Numbered from the stretch's first letter, positions 21,710 to 34,544 are shown. The stretch: 64,000 nt of DNA from Phialocephala subalpina (GCA_900073065.1 FJOG01000005.1:921420-985419); one strand, 5' to 3'. Notes: generated from the letters alone by a model not told the origin. Program-made: numbers and translations.

Positions 21710-23477
21710 GGAGTGTTCGTTCATCAGAATCAATCGGGTTCGCATCAACCAGGTGACAAGGATGAAAGAGGTCGTTAAATCCTCAAGATGAGAAATATCT
21801 ACTACAATTCATACGAGACGATTGTATGGCTTGGCATAGAGAGTGAACACACCAAAGACGCGCTTTCTATTTTCGATATTTTAGCAACCAGAACCCCCAA
21901 AGATCTGTTCCGAATGAGAATTATGCAACTGTCGACCAACCATCCAGACAACTTGAAGAACTTATCTGGGTGGACATAAGTAGCTGCGCTGATGAGTCTA
22001 CCTTACTGGCAGAGGACTTGGGTCATCCAGGAGATGGCGATGTCCCGAAACACAATCCCGTTATGGGCTCGCACATGATGGTTCTCCAAACAACTGAGCT
22101 GGCTATAACAACTCTCCGCAAATACAGCCCTACTATTTCGGCATATTTCGCAGGGGTTGAACATATGTCTAGCCTTTTGTATGTCATAGATGGAATGAGA
22201 GATGGGGAGACAGATGGAAGGAAAGCACACACTACTGATGAAGACCTTCTGACGGTACTCATGGTCGTGCCTTTCAAGAGCAAGTGAGCCCCGGGACAAA
22301 ATTTTCGGTGTACTTGGACTGGCCGTAAGCAACATTCCGATCCCTAAATTTTCCTACTCTTACAAATATGATGCGGGTCATGGGCTCTTCATTCGCCTTC
22401 CAAAATATCTCGGGAGTTGTAAAACATTGGAAAAGCGTTTATTGGGTCTTGTAAAATTATATGCATCTTGTCAAGCAATACTAACTCGGAAAACATGCAG
22501 CATGATGGTTTAAACACGATGCCCGAGCCTAACTATCGAGAGCCTATGGACTCTATCTTGCGAAGAATTACCGTGAAGAACTTGACTGGGGTTTTCAGTG
22601 AGCATGTTGTCGATACCATTTATTTGGATAATGGTTCAGTTCCCAAAAGAGCTGATTTGCCCTCTTGGGTTGTTGATTAGGCCAGCCTTTAGAAGTCTGC
22701 ACACGGAAACTCTTGGTCTTCATGTCATCTCCGGTATTTATCCACCCCTTTCAAAACGAGACATAAAGCATGCGGGGAGTCCCCTGCCTCAGTGCAGATT
22801 TCTTCACATGAGCTTACTTTGACCTGTCGTGGTTACACTTTTGATGCAATTCGCGGCCTTTCCCAGCTTGATCGTCGAATGAAGGCTCCAGTTGAAAGAC
22901 GTACAACTGTGGCTACTTCGGAGAATGAACTATCTATTCGCCGCAACGTTTACGGGTCTAAGCCTAGCTCTACGAAGCGGTCTGGCTTAGTGCTGTGCAC
23001 TATCCATTGAAACTCCGCGAGGGGGTGGCTGCAGCCTCTTTTGCGTGCGACTTTCAAGGTATATTTTCTCGAAAGACTCGGTGGGCCAGTTCAGATTGGA
23101 TGGAGGCCATCAAAGACGCTGGAGAGTTCGAAATATATGGAAGGAAACTGAAGGATTGGTTCACCCGGCCACAGAGGTATGCCGATATTATCCAAGCAAT
23201 GACTGTCCAAACTCCAAAATACACAGATCCAACTGAAATAAAGTTCTGGGACTCGGTTCAAATTGGCCGGTTTTACCGAAGAATGATGGAAACTAGCAAA
23301 GGATATGTCGGCATGGCACATGCATAGTCTCAAGTTGGAGATTCAGTCCCTATCACCCTGCGGCCGTACGAGGGCGGCTACAAGATCGTCGGAGAAGCAT
23401 ATGTGCATGGTATCATGGAAAGTGAATTCTGGGAGGCTCAAGACGAAGCAAAATTGCAGGAGTTCCATCTCAAATGA
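21710..23477 (+). pseudogene. HET-domain (heterokaryon incompatibility) gene, decayed
   Basis: Fragments in changing frames keep HET-family order: DKDERG then a TAA then ILKMRNIYYNSYETIVWLG (about 21750-21830), PYWQRTWVIQEMAMSR (about 21997), PRDKIFGVLGLA (about 22284), PNYREP...RRIT (about 22530), LPSWVVD (about 22660), GYVGMAHA then TAG (about 23300), and GEAYVHGIM (about 23390). HET proteins trigger cell death when unlike hyphae fuse. At least five stops and several frameshifts are present, and the extreme N-terminus (usual YEALSYTWG) is missing next to the inverted-repeat element. One stop, TAG at 22678-22680, replaces the conserved Trp of the LPSWVPDW motif. Identity as a HET relic is firm; exact borders are not. 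Confidence 0.85.
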
Positions 23478-24777
23478 AAGCCATCGAGAATACTCGCCTA
23501 GTCGTCGATGCCAGAATCACGCTTGGCTATCCAAGCTGCCAGACTTCGCATTCTACCTTGAGAATCTAAATTGTTAGATGAAACAGACACAGAACATTAG
23601 GTATATCTGAGAGGCTAAGAGAAGGTAGCACTTGCTGACTTCATGAAAATAGGCCGGCGAAAACGTGTCCCGCTTCGTAGTCCTCGAGTTCCCAAATCGG
23701 CAAATGGCGGACTCGCATTGGAGGAGATATACAATTGGTTATCATGGACTGCTTTTATAAGACGCAATTACATCATCCAAGGACTTTATTTTGCTGGCAC
23801 TTGACAGTCAGTCTTTTGAATTGCAAGAAAGGGCATTTCGAGCGAAGCTGGTATCCTGCTTGAGGTTTCCAGAAGTCCGCTTGCTCCACCCAGAAGTGGA
23901 AGGAAGGGTGTTTTAGCCACTAAAGTAACTTAGAAGGCGTACAAAGTTCGCAGTCCCTCTGACTGCGTCTTCGAGAAGAGAAAATGAAAGACGAAAATCC
24001 GCTTCATATTTCTGCCCTGACCGTTCCACGAAAACTTTTGCAGTCCGAAGCATCGAGAGAATGAAGCGATGAAATGCTCTAAGAAGAAAAGGAATAGCTC
24101 GAGAGTGGAGAGGAAAATAAATTTGGACGAGGATTGCAATGGCGAGACAGTTGACAGCAATGATGAGGGTATGTTCAAGTTCGAGCCTAGCGAGGAGCGC
24201 GATTGAAGGCTAGCTCGTTGATCAGTGTCGAAAGGCGAGGAGTCCGAGGAAAGCCGCCGGAGAAGAAGATGAAAAAAGCATGTCTAGTAAGAGTACAGCA
24301 ACTTACACGCCGGGTGCCAGTGCAGTAGACAAGAAAAACACGGATATAGGAATTGTTTCTCTTGCGAGATTTTTCCTGAGGGTACTTCTATAGTCTTCTG
24401 GGCATGCTCGTTACCACGAGTGATTTACTATTGGATGTCAATATAGGAGCTTGCGTTACATCTCCATAATTATGTACTGCCCGAAGGAACCGTTTTGAGG
24501 ACCCGAAAACCCGTAGGCCGACGCGGAAGGCACGATCGAGGTGGCTGGTGATTTTTGAGGTCTTTCATTTATGGCAGGCGCCCTACGCCCCACGCCCCAT
24601 AATCTACACCTTGGTATCTTGGAAAAGAAAAAGATGGAGCTCAAATATTCCACCCTGAGCAGCAGTTGTGAATCAATTCCCATGTCGTCGCAAACCCTCT
24701 CCGTCTGAGCAAAGAAAATCACTACTGTACCCTCTACCCCATCCTTCCTTTCTCCACTCCAGTTCTAACTCCACCAC
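23478..24777. other. 1.3-kb stretch without a recognisable gene
   Basis: No domain or coherent frame on either strand. It lies between the HET relic and the 3' end of the Gtr2 gene. Confidence 0.4.
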
Positions 24778-26064
24778 CTACTTCCTCGCCTTCGTAATCT
24801 CGAAAGCCTTCAAAAGACCCCCGACAATCGTCCCAACGTTCTCTGTAATCATAGCCATCTGAGAATAGCTTCCCTCTTTTCCGACCATGACTAGCGCCAA
24901 ATATTTATTAACTTCCCTCAACATGATAGGTCGGCGACCATCACTGAGAACAATACAACTCTCCGCATCCTTGCACGCAACCTGATCCTCCAACTTATGG
25001 TTCCACGGAGGACCTTCCAAGTACTCGATGTACGACTGAGGGCGAGCCCAACCATAAATCTCAGAGATGTCGACGATGACGTCAATGTAGTCGGAGCAGA
25101 TCTCGTAGGAGGGCATGTCGACAGGAGAGGAGTCGGTTGCAATGTAGATCTTTGAAAGGACGTCGAAGAGGTAGGCTTTCTCGAAACCGTTGGCACGGCA
25201 GAGGTTGTTGAGCATTGCTTCGAGGGTTGGAAGGTGAGGGATCAGCTTCTGGATGACCTTGGAGAAGGCTTCGAAGATGGAGTGGTTGTAGATGGATGTT
25301 AGGTGGAAGTTGATGGGTGCATTCTCGATACCGTTGTCGGAGAGCTCGTCTTGGATTCGTTGCATGATGTCTCGTTGAATATCTAGCTTGTAGTCGTCTG
25401 AAAGACCGTCGACCTTGTGGATGAATACCTCGACATTGACGTTCGGGTAGTTTGGCTGGAGGTTTAGGATGGTGCTGTTAAGGCGATTAACGGCTTCGAG
25501 GTATTCGTCTTGAGCGTCGATAACCCAGATCAAAGCGCCAATCTCGCCGAAGATGGCATCAAGGTCGAAGGTGGGGTCGAGGAAGTCAAGTTGACCGGGG
25601 AAGTCCCAGACTTGGAAATCCATGAAGGAGCTAAAGACTATTAGTTCATGTACATTATATATAGGTTTCTTGCCTGGAACTTACTGCATAGAATCCTTTT
25701 GGACACGCGCGGTAGACTCAAGGAATAGGGTTTCGTTCGGAGGCATCTTGTGGAAGACAACGCTCGAGATCGAGGACTTTCCGCTTCTACTTTCGATCAG
25801 CACACATTCCGCAAGACTGGACACGAGCACTGACCGTCGCTGACCCATCAACAGCAATCTTGGCTTTCCCTTCGCAGCAGGACCGGGTGCGGGAGCAGGT
25901 GCCGTAGCAGCATCCTTCTTCTGAGCAATGGCTCTGTTCTGTTCATACAAACGTTCAAGATTTAGCGATGCTGGACTGATATGACGAACAGGACCCTGGC
26001 GGGCAGGACCATTGTATGTTCCGTCCTGTCTGGACCTCCTACGTCCGTTGCGAAGCAAACTCAT
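24778..26064 (-). CDS. gtr2: Gtr2 / RagC-D GTPase
   Basis: Exons 26064-25835, 25786-25685 and 25630-24778 give 394 aa. The P-loop MGQRRSGKSS is split by intron 1 and restored exactly by splicing (donor GTCAGT, acceptor TAG). Next come [13 protein letters not shown] (switch I region), [13 protein letters not shown] (G3), and VFIHKVDGL at about 180-187, the HKVD variant of the G4 motif typical of RagC/Gtr2 rather than Gtr1. The C-terminal roadblock-like domain follows to the stop. Gtr2 pairs with Gtr1 on the vacuole in the EGO complex and relays amino-acid supply to TORC1. The N-terminal 70 residues are basic and Ala/Pro-rich, as in filamentous fungi. The start at 26064 follows a C/T-poor leader; no better ATG is in frame. 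No lesion. Confidence 0.93.
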
Positions 26065-27865
26065 GACGCTCGAGCGAAATTTTATAAGTGTATGACAAAT
26101 ATGTGGTGGGGTGTTGATTAATCGCAACTTTGCGTGTAACGCGAGGCTCAATTTCAATTCCGCGTGTTGATTTGGGGGGGGGGATTTTCGCGACGTATTG
26201 ACTCGACAGCCTTCCTCAATATGTTGGCACCAGAGAAAAGTTACAAGCAATCTCCTTCTCCTGTTTGCACAACTCTCACCGGTCCATGGTCTCGGCTGAG
26301 TACCGACCCATTGGACTCGGCTCAGGGTGCATGAAGTTCTGGATTTGGCCCAAGACGGCGACTCGCAGGACTGCCTTTCAGATAAGAATCTCTCGAATCG
26401 ACGGACACTTATCAGACGATATATATTCTTGGCCATGAGGACACATAACAAACACAAAGCCCATGCGCTGACGACTGAAGTGAGTCAGCGTTGGACAGCA
26501 ATGCTTGGTGCCGCATCCTCTGGCAAGGGATATTTATCTCGAGTCAGCTGCTCGTAAAACGCATGGTCAAGCCAATTACTGTTGGAGACAACCGATGTGT
26601 ATCTATGCAAGGGTTCATGCCAGATTGATGAGGTCGATATTGAGTTGGATCTTGCTTTTTCAACCAGTAGATGCTGTGCACCTCCGGCTAGGGCCGTCCC
26701 AGATCTGTGGAATGCGAGCAGATCCCGACCGAGTGCCGAAGCCGATGGAGGCTTGTGATCGGAAAGGATGTGTATGGGTAACAGAACAAGGTGAAGTGTG
26801 TGAGGGAAGAAGATCGCGTACCTCCATGGCGGCCGTCGAGATGTTCCACAAGGCTGATGCCCGTGACGACTCGTCCACCGTTCCTCTTTCTGGATCTATG
26901 TCCGTGATTAGTAGGTCATTCCATTCCTCGAAGACTTCATGTAGCTTGCCTTTTCTCTTCGAGTGTTTGACACCTCCGCTGGCGCATCAAAGTCAGCTCT
27001 GTCACTCTCCTTTGTGATCACGCTTCAAGAGGCTGGGCTGACAGGTCACAAACCTCAGTGGATGGAGCGCCAAGGCAAGATCTTGGTAATTTCAAGCCGC
27101 TGGGGAGCCTCAATGACAGCGAGGCGTATTATATTGCTTATTGGCGGACAGCTGTGAAAGAGCAAGGAGGTTGGAGAAGGTTATTGGTGAGATGTTGAAG
27201 TTGAGGTCAAAAACATCTGGTGCCCCGCAAATTTCGCGGGGGAAATGATGTAGCCCGCGCTAGAGGCTCATCTTAGTGGCTCGGCGCTGTCGATGCCCAC
27301 AACTTAGGGGTTCCTCGCTAGAAAAAGGGGTGATGCTGAGATGGATGAAGCAGCGAAAGAAGCTTTCACCTGAATGCATGGAAGACATGGAAGATCACAT
27401 CATCACGGGTGAAAACATTCAAGTAGTGGTTGTAACTACAAAGAGACGGAGATATGCCTCGTTTTGTCGTCTGAGGTACGGAGCGATGCACCTCTATCTT
27501 TGTGCTACTCGGCGCTGTGTAAGGAAAAGACGGACACATACAGCGGGAGGCTGAGCCGGAACGACGTTGCATCATGCAAGTCATATAATGAAGCCAGACT
27601 GCTGTACAGGGTTTCGAAGTAGGGCGTCACCCCAGAATCTCGGATATGATGATGGTGGTTGTGGTATTGTAGTTTCTCTATGGCAAGGAACTATCATGTC
27701 CCACCTGAAGATTTATTAATTCTGTATCAAAGAAAATACCCCCAGTATCCAAGTCGTAACTTGAAGATGCTCCATAACGCCATACTTTACAGTACCACGT
27801 AACCCCAAACACAAACACCAAAGACCTTCACTTCATTCCCTGCAAAGGGTAGCCCGGACCAAGAT
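26065..27865. other. 1.8-kb intergenic region
   Basis: Promoter side of the Gtr2 gene, with a G-run near 26175-26185. The longest frame (26505-27017 +) has no domain, its antisense is also open in part, and no splice signals connect it. Nothing else recognised. Confidence 0.4.
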
Positions 27866-28973
27866 CTATGACTTGCCAAAGAGGGTGGCCATGAAGCTCT
27901 TCCTTCGCCCAATTCTCTGAGCCTTCTCGGCTTTCCTATCCATCGAACTCTTCTCTGTTGGCATGGCCGGCAGAGGCGGAATGTCTTCGGTGGCCAGTGA
28001 TAGTGACACCAATGATTCGTTATGTGTTGGAAGGAAGCCCCCAGTCTTCGTACCTCGCAAGGATTTCATGCTTTGTCTCCGCTTGCTCTTGTTCGTGCCA
28101 TGGGACAGGCCTCTGTATAGGCTGGAATTCGTCTCTGCTTGCTCCTTCTCGAGTTGCTCGACCTCCCCTGATATGGTCTTGCCATCTGTTGCCAAGTTCT
28201 CCTCTGCTATGGCGATAAATTTGATCACACCACGTTTAGGGTCAACACCCAGACTGTCATCGATGTGCTTGGCTAGCAGAGACGCATTACGCTTGTTCGT
28301 GGTAGGCTGCAATTGTGATCCCAACGCAGTAATTGTCAGAGTGTATGCAGGATCGAAGTTTCCACCGTAGAGCATGCAGCAGGAGTGTGCGAGTGAGACG
28401 ACGATCGAATTTTCGGGTCGTTGGTAACGATTCGAGAGGAAGTATGAAAGTTCGGTGATAAAGGAGAATTCGTCTTGAATCTGTGAGGTCTTAGCAGAGC
28501 GCACGAATTATCAGAGGGTCAACACTCACAATGACATTGGTCCTGACATCTGCAATGATAGGAGATTCTCTCAGGACTCGCTCTCGCGCAGATGCAATCG
28601 GCTCTCGGTTTGCAAATACCTCCCCATAGTACTGACTCTTGCGCTTCGCCAATGCCTTTTGTTCTGGAGTCTTCGTATTAGAGAATATGGCTTGGTCGCC
28701 TGGAGCTCCTCGACCGATATCTCTGGTGATGCGACGTCCTTCCTTCGAGATACTTGAGAGCGCCGCGGGGCTGCCAGATCTGGGACTTCCCTCGCGCATT
28801 TTGTGTAAGTCGACCTCGGCAGGGGGAGAAGGCGGTAATTGTATCTGTGAGATCTGCGAGATAGTCGTGGAAGCTCGTCTTGTGGTTTGCTCTTTATCTG
28901 GAGACGAAGGGAGAGAATCTACCGGATCGTATCGTTGTGAGGTCGCGTCGATTGTTCGTACCGAACCAGGCAT
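27866..28973 (-). CDS. MIF/tautomerase-domain protein (352 aa)
   Basis: Exons 28973-28530 and 28480-27866, phase-0 intron GTGAGT...CACAG. The start MPGSVRTIDATSQR and the Ser/Pro-rich first 130 residues are followed by VRTNVIIQDEFSFITELSYFLSNRY..., PENSIVVSLAHSCCMLYGG, and LGVDPKRGVIKFIAIAEENLATDGKT. That order of strands and helices is the macrophage-migration-inhibitory-factor fold found as an internal domain in Pezizomycotina proteins. Because the domain is internal, the catalytic N-terminal Pro of classical MIF cannot be generated by Met removal, so tautomerase activity is doubtful. A basic, Ser-rich tail ends in FMATLFGKS. Function in fungi is unknown. Confidence 0.8.
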
Positions 28974-29322
28974 TTCGCAATACCTGCGTGACCTTTAAGG
29001 TTTTGGTAATAACTGGTAAAGGATGTCAAAAGGATCCGCGCAGTGTTGGACGAGTGAGACAGTTGACTGAATTGATTCCGCACGGGAGCAAACGCCTGGT
29101 TGAAGGGCGCGATAAGCGCAAGAATGCTAAAGTGGTCTGTAGAATTAGCAAACAAGAAAAGTGAGAATAATGGTGCCAAAACTGAATGTCTGCGTAATTG
29201 AAAGTGATTCTGTACTGTGCTGAGGTGTGGGTTGGACGTCGAGATATACATATACCTATTTTAAACTTTGAGCGAAAACACGAGGAGAAGCCACGAACGA
29301 GCAGATACGGTAAGACGTCCCC
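28974..29322. other. Promoter region of the MIF-domain gene
   Basis: Contains the leader of the minus-strand gene starting at 28973. No gene seen. Confidence 0.35.
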
Positions 29323-29826
29323 TCAGCTTCCCTCAGATAGTTCTAATTGGGAAATTTGAGGGTCAATATGCACGAACTTGCGCACGATCAAGTCTAGCCC
29401 AATGGCAAGCTTGAGTTCAGAAGTCGGCGGCGAGATAGCTGGCCCTGTTGATCCTAAGCCACAGAAATAAAGTCGCGGCTGACTAGCTGTGTGCTCGAGC
29501 GGGTCTGGGGATGCCACTATTGGAGATGAACTCCTCGAGCGCATCTCCATGTTATCTGCAGACTGGAGAGGAACATGAGAAATGATCACAGCTTCGTTGG
29601 CGCAAGGAGAATGAAACACCTCGAGAAAGTCGGTTTCCTGCATCAATATTGACCGGTTGGTGCAACGCGGCCGGGCGCTGGCATGCTCCGGAGGCCTGCG
29701 GAACCAACCACAGTTGCTTTCAATCTTGGCAGATTGGCAAATGCGAATGGGAGTGACGGGTGAGCTTGTGGAGATGGTGTTGTCACGACGGATGTTGGCA
29801 GAAGAAATATTGAAATCTTGTGTCAC
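29323..29826 (-). CDS. Hypothetical protein (167 aa), unrecognised
   Basis: One uninterrupted frame with ATG and stop. The product is Ser/Pro-rich and polar with three Cys near the middle (CGWF, CTNR, CANE), no transmembrane segment and no signal peptide. No family recognised. It sits divergent to nothing obvious and follows the MIF-domain gene on the same strand. It could be a small orphan gene or an exon of a larger decayed gene. Confidence 0.35.
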   Translation of the reverse strand: MTQDFNISSANIRRDNTISTSSPVTPIRICQSAKIESNCGWFRRPPEHASARPRCTNRSILMQETDFLEVFHSPCANEAVIISHVPLQSADNMEMRSRSSSPIVASPDPLEHTASQPRLYFCGLGSTGPAISPPTSELKLAIGLDLIVRKFVHIDPQISQLELSEGS

Positions 29827-30311
29827 ATTATTCTGGCTGACTAATCACAGGGTTCATGCTGGCGATGTATTCACCAAAAACCTCACACTCGATCTATGAA
29901 TGAAGCAGCAACGGAGTGATAAAATCGGTTTGTTGAGGGATTTTTTGTGAGCTTCATTAGAAAGATTCTGATCCCATTATTCTATCGTTAGTCCGTTCTC
30001 GGTCCTTGCACTGCTGCCCATCTCCTAAGCCAAGGAAGTATCTCTTCGTTCTTCAAGGTCATCTTTAGTATCTCCATTATTACTCTCTCGCGCCTTATCC
30101 TTTCCTCTAAATTCGAGTAATTTTGTTCCCTTGACCTGAATCCTGCCTCTCTGGCGATCCAAAAATATTGCTCCACCCAGCGCGTTCAAAAGGAAAGTCT
30201 TGACCTCGCCTCGAGTATTTCGAGCATTTACTCTGAAAACTGTTCCCCTCGACTTATTCATAGTCGAGCCGGGAGTGTCTTTGATCTCATGGCATGCCTC
30301 AATCGCATCCG

Positions 30312-32137
30312 TCACTTCTCCGCGTAGTCGACCGTAAGATTCGTAAGGCTCTGAAGACTTGCAGGAGGAGTCCCCTCTGCTGCTTCCTCCTCCAAACCGA
30401 CAGTGATGACATAAAACTTCTGGCCCATTCTCGCCCGTTTAGACACCACAGCCGCGACACGCATCCCAGGTAACAAACATGAATTGCTCCTGACTTCACC
30501 TTCAGGTAATACTTTAACGCGTTCGGAGGTCAATCTCCTCTCGGTACACATTTCCAGTTTTTTCTTATCCTTAGCTAGCAATAAGCCTAGGGTAGGTGGC
30601 GCATCTTGCTGTATGTCAACTTCCAACACAAATACCTCATGCCATTCCTGGTCCCATAGTGTAATCATCCCAATTCCGTACCCGAGTTCGACAACCGACC
30701 GTCGGCCAACGTGAGTTCCCGTCTCAGCGAAACTCTTCAATGGCCAGGCATAGTAATGATCAGCATCTGGGAACTTGAACAGGCCAGACACCCACAGGCC
30801 TGGGTAAAAGGCTACTTCGGGACTGTATGCTATGTCGTCCCGAAGCGTACGAATCTGAATTAAAGTCGAACCTCTGTGCGGAGAAGAAGGTTCATTCTGG
30901 CGGATAAAGACTCTCCTTTTCAAATGCTTTTATGACTTGACGTCAGGTAATGTATGAAGGATGTCGCAAGATGTTCGCAAATATTCTTCTGTTCCTGTAG
31001 AAAGCTTGACTAAGTTCAGGGCGATAGGATTGAAATCCCCTTTTCTCGCACAACATAGTGCAGTCGTGTATTTTGAGTCAGAGCCCGGGAAGGTTGAGTA
31101 TAGTACCCGACGCATGCGCTCTGCTCGTGGGTGTTTGGCCAAGGGAATGAGAGACAAGTCGATTTTCAGGCCTTTGTTAGTCAGGAATACGGGGTTGCCT
31201 TGTCATTAGGAAGAAGCTCAACGTCGCCCGAGTCCCTGAAAGCAGCAGGAGACCGTGCAAGCAAGCCGCTGGTAAAGTTTGGAATCGTGGCGTCGGTCCA
31301 AGCAAAGATTGATTCGTCATCCGAAACCCTCATGATCTCAATCTGAAGCCGGAGGAAGGCCTTGTCACCTTCGCCATGAAGAAGTGGTATGTTGACACCA
31401 AAGAGACCCAGCAAGCAATACGCCATGTCTTCAGGTCGGAGAGTTTCTCCGCTCGATGCCCAAGACATCCTTTGTGCAATACTCGCACTCTCGATCCCGA
31501 ACAAATCTTCTATCCATGTGATCGAGGATATTAGATCCCGAAGGCTGGACTTTGTCCCAATTTCGACCCAGTCGCGATTGAAGAAAATGACCGAATCTGG
31601 CCAACACGTTAGCACTTCTTCAAGAAAATCCAGGAGGTTAACATCAGAGTAAGCTCACCTGGTGCTAGAAGTTCTTGCAAGGTCCAACCTCTGGTAAACC
31701 ACTTGCTCTGCCTTAGTTCCGATTCCAAATGTTCTTGATCTTTGGTGTTCCCCTCTGCGGTGACATCGAAGAGGTAGGTGTAGCAAATCTGTGAGGCCTG
31801 GTACCAACGGAACATGGAATTTATAGCCTCGGATAGTTCAGCGCTGCTGGATTTGTTGATACAGCAAGAATCAATCTACTATATAGCAAGTCAGAATTGT
31901 GCCGACTGCACTAAATCCATATGAAATTGCCTACAACGAATTCATAACCGTCTACATGAGCCTTTGAGCAACACCTGCAATCTTTGCCCATCCACTGCTC
32001 TTAGCCGTATTGCCGTTATTTAAATCCTGAAACGTTACCTCCCAGTTGGTCCATCGATGAGAAAGATTGGCATAAGGTGGGACATTGATGCCGAAAAATT
32101 CATGAAGCTTGAGGGTGGTCGTGTTCAAAAGACGCAT
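30312..32137 (-). pseudogene. HET-domain gene (Het/NACHT-associated type), broken
   Basis: Starts with MRLLNTTTLKLHEFFG and PPYANLSHRW, the HET N-terminus. Then come EVTFQDL, GWAKIAG, a one-base frameshift near 31970, CCSKAHVDGYEFV, an intron, and IDSCCINKSSSAELSEAI. TRGWTLQELLAP, a second intron, DWVEIGTKSSL and the LLGLFGVNIPLLHGEG motif follow. A one-base frameshift at about 31181 and an in-frame TAA at 30932-30930 break the C-terminal region, which otherwise reads on to 30312. At the first intron's 3' end a TAG (31878-31876) stands where the family has Trp of the WID motif. It is a member of the class whose members often carry downstream NACHT or ankyrin parts; none is seen here. A frame at 30025-30315 may be a further displaced piece. 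Confidence 0.85.
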
Positions 32138-32794
32138 CTTCGTATTGCAGCCTCGTGCTACTCAGTGCCTGAGAAGGAAAAATAAACATGTAATTATGTC
32201 GCGACGCAGCTTGCAGGTTCTGATCTTGATACTCCCTGAAGCTTAAATGAGAGGAAACAGTACTATCATGGAATCGAAGTAGACGTGAAGAACAAGAAAG
32301 TTGTGTCGTGGAAACAAGCTGTGATATGGGAATCTTTGCCGCCGTATGCACCTCGGTGTCTCGATTAATCGCTTACTTGGAGCTCTTTGTGAGGAGGACC
32401 CTCCAATCCCAATCAACATGAGATTATGGGCAAGCTGGTATCCCATATCGCATTGCGCTTGAATGCGAGAGAGTCTCGACGGTATTCGGAGCTGTGATGC
32501 ATGCTTGTGCTTAGATCTTGCTTAGCACAAGCCCGCCTCCACACAGTCACACAGATACCTGCTTGTGCTCTCGTAGGAAAGAGAGGGAATCGATGCCATT
32601 TGATTTCTTTGGATGTCGAGAAGTTGCGTGCGGCTTCAGAGCAAGATTGTCAGCGTGTGAAGTTGCTTACGAGAGACATTGTGGCTAAGGCGCCATCCGC
32701 ACTAGTGCCGAAGCTATTTATGAGCACATCAACTCTTGCAACGCTTATTGACCACAAACTCTCAACATCCTCCTGCTCTTCAAACATCGCAAAC
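32138..32794. other. Divergent promoter region, HET relic and thioredoxin gene
   Basis: The open frame of the thioredoxin-PITH gene extends upstream to 32501, but its composition before 32795 is unlike the family, so this is treated as leader and promoter. Confidence 0.4.
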
Positions 32795-33676
32795 ATGGAA
32801 GAAATCAAGTCCCTCTCGCAGTTCAACAAACTGAAGCAAAACAGTCTCCTCATAATTGACTTCTACGCCACTTGGTGCGGTCCATGCAAAATGATCTCGC
32901 CCGTCTTCGAAAAACTAGCGAAGCAGCACGAATCCTCAACCTCTATTACCTTCGCGAAGTGCGATGTCGACAAGGCAAAAGATGTGGCACAGACATGCAG
33001 TATCGCCGCGATGCCGACGTTCCAGTTTTTCAAAGGGGGCAACAAGGTGGACGAAGTCAAAGGCGCGGACGTTTCTCAACTTACGACGAAAATCGGTTAC
33101 TACACGGCAGCAGCAGCAAAGGAGGGCCCGGCACAAGGGACGAAGGCAAGCGCTTCAACTGGCTCTACAAGTAGACCCGTCAGTCTGCGGTCATTGATCG
33201 ATATTGGGACATCCAAGCTATTGAATACCTCGATCTTGAGCAATGTTAGGAACATTGCAAGCCCACCTCCGGCAGGTTATGCAGTAACTTCATCGACTGG
33301 CGGGGCCCAACTCCTCATCCATCTCTCCTTTACACAGGCAATCACTCCCAGCCTGATCAAGATTACTAATGACTCGTCACCCAACTCTCCATCACGGGTC
33401 CAGGTTGCGACAAACGTTCCAGTACGAATTCTCAAGACCCCCGAAGGCACCGAGACCAACGATTTGTCTATGGATTCTTTGGCAAAGGGAGAAAATACAC
33501 AATCATTCAATGTCTACTCCGACGAATACACAAATGGTACAACTGAGCTGAAGCTCAAGGCTTCGAAATTCAAGGCAATCAAGAGCCTGACTATCCGAAT
33601 CGACGCAAATTTGAGTGGTGAAGCAACAACTATTACTAAGATAAAAGACATGGACATCATTGGGATTAAGGCTTGA
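32795..33676 (+). CDS. Thioredoxin-like protein with PITH domain (Txl1/TXNL1-like)
   Basis: Single exon, 293 aa. Residues 1-105 are a thioredoxin domain with the intact active site WCGPC (Cys28, Cys31) and the cis-proline loop AAMPTFQFF. After a short Ala/Gly/Ser linker, residues of about 130-293 form a PITH domain (SLRSLIDIGTSKLLN ... ITKIKDMDIIGIKA), the module that docks the orthologue to the 26S proteasome lid. Expected role: cytosolic disulphide reductase associated with the proteasome. The start MEEIKSLSQFN was chosen because the family begins there; upstream in-frame ATGs (32501, 32720) would add an unlike extension. No introns and no lesions. Confidence 0.92.
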   Translation: MEEIKSLSQFNKLKQNSLLIIDFYATWCGPCKMISPVFEKLAKQHESSTSITFAKCDVDKAKDVAQTCSIAAMPTFQFFKGGNKVDEVKGADVSQLTTKIGYYTAAAAKEGPAQGTKASASTGSTSRPVSLRSLIDIGTSKLLNTSILSNVRNIASPPPAGYAVTSSTGGAQLLIHLSFTQAITPSLIKITNDSSPNSPSRVQVATNVPVRILKTPEGTETNDLSMDSLAKGENTQSFNVYSDEYTNGTTELKLKASKFKAIKSLTIRIDANLSGEATTITKIKDMDIIGIKA

Positions 33677-34535
33677 TTGGAAGGGATAGGACAGCTACTT
33701 CTTGGTGGCCGAGAAGCTAGCAGCTCCAACGTCACACAATTCTATACGACAACCACATAGCTTGTCGTTAATAACGAATTCAAGCATGGTTTTATTAATT
33801 GGCTTTCATTCATCTCCTTGCATCGTTCAAGCAATCTCACTAATAGCCATCAGTGTGGCAAGTGTCAATTATTTCTACGCAGATTGGCTATACTTTATCT
33901 GACTCGTACCTCGTATCTGTCGAAGCTTTAGGGCAACACTTTGTATGAAACATCGCCATCACGTGTTGGACTTGTTCTGGAAGGAGAAGAAAAACGCAAC
34001 AATATAGCCTATCACTGCACTTCATTTCTTCCGGTGTCCTATTTGACCCCTCTGGGATGTCCCGTACGGAGCCTTGAATACTGTCGGTGGTTTGGAATAT
34101 TGTTAACGCGTCACTTCTGGTGGCATGCGACGTTCATACCCCCTTTTAAGTCAATTTGCCAAATACCAAAGAGTGCTTACGGTTAGCAGTCGTCAAACTT
34201 TCCCCTGCTTTCCCCTGCAACCCCACAATTTCACTCTGCTTTTCATATAAATGGTCCCACATATTAGCTTTCTTCCACATTGATCAATACCTCCCCGCAG
34301 TTAAGGTTAAATTCTAGGATACTCCCAGAACCGATCACATGGAGCCGCCCACATCATATTCACGTCCGAAGCTTTCCTCTCGGCACATTGTTTCTGCTAA
34401 ACTATTTCATCTATCATACAGAAGTCAAGCTTTTTCTTCATCACGGGTTCGGACAAACGGCAGCGGAAATGGTGATGCGTCTGATATATTTCGTTTTCAG
34501 CCTGAGATTCTCCCGCAATACAATGGTTGAACAAG
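33677..34535. other. Intergenic region between thioredoxin-PITH and esterase genes
   Basis: No gene seen; mixed composition with short frames. The 3' part is the promoter of the esterase. Confidence 0.4.
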
Positions 34536-34544
34536 TATATAAAA
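34536..34544 (+). promoter_or_regulatory. TATA box of the CE1 esterase gene
   Basis: TATATAAAA, about 100 bp upstream of the ATG at 34641, a spacing typical of inducible fungal cell-wall-degrading enzyme genes. Confidence 0.5.

Noticed and set aside
26505..27017. 170-codon plus-strand frame
   Set aside because: Composition lacks protein-like patterning, no motif, and an antisense frame overlaps part of it.
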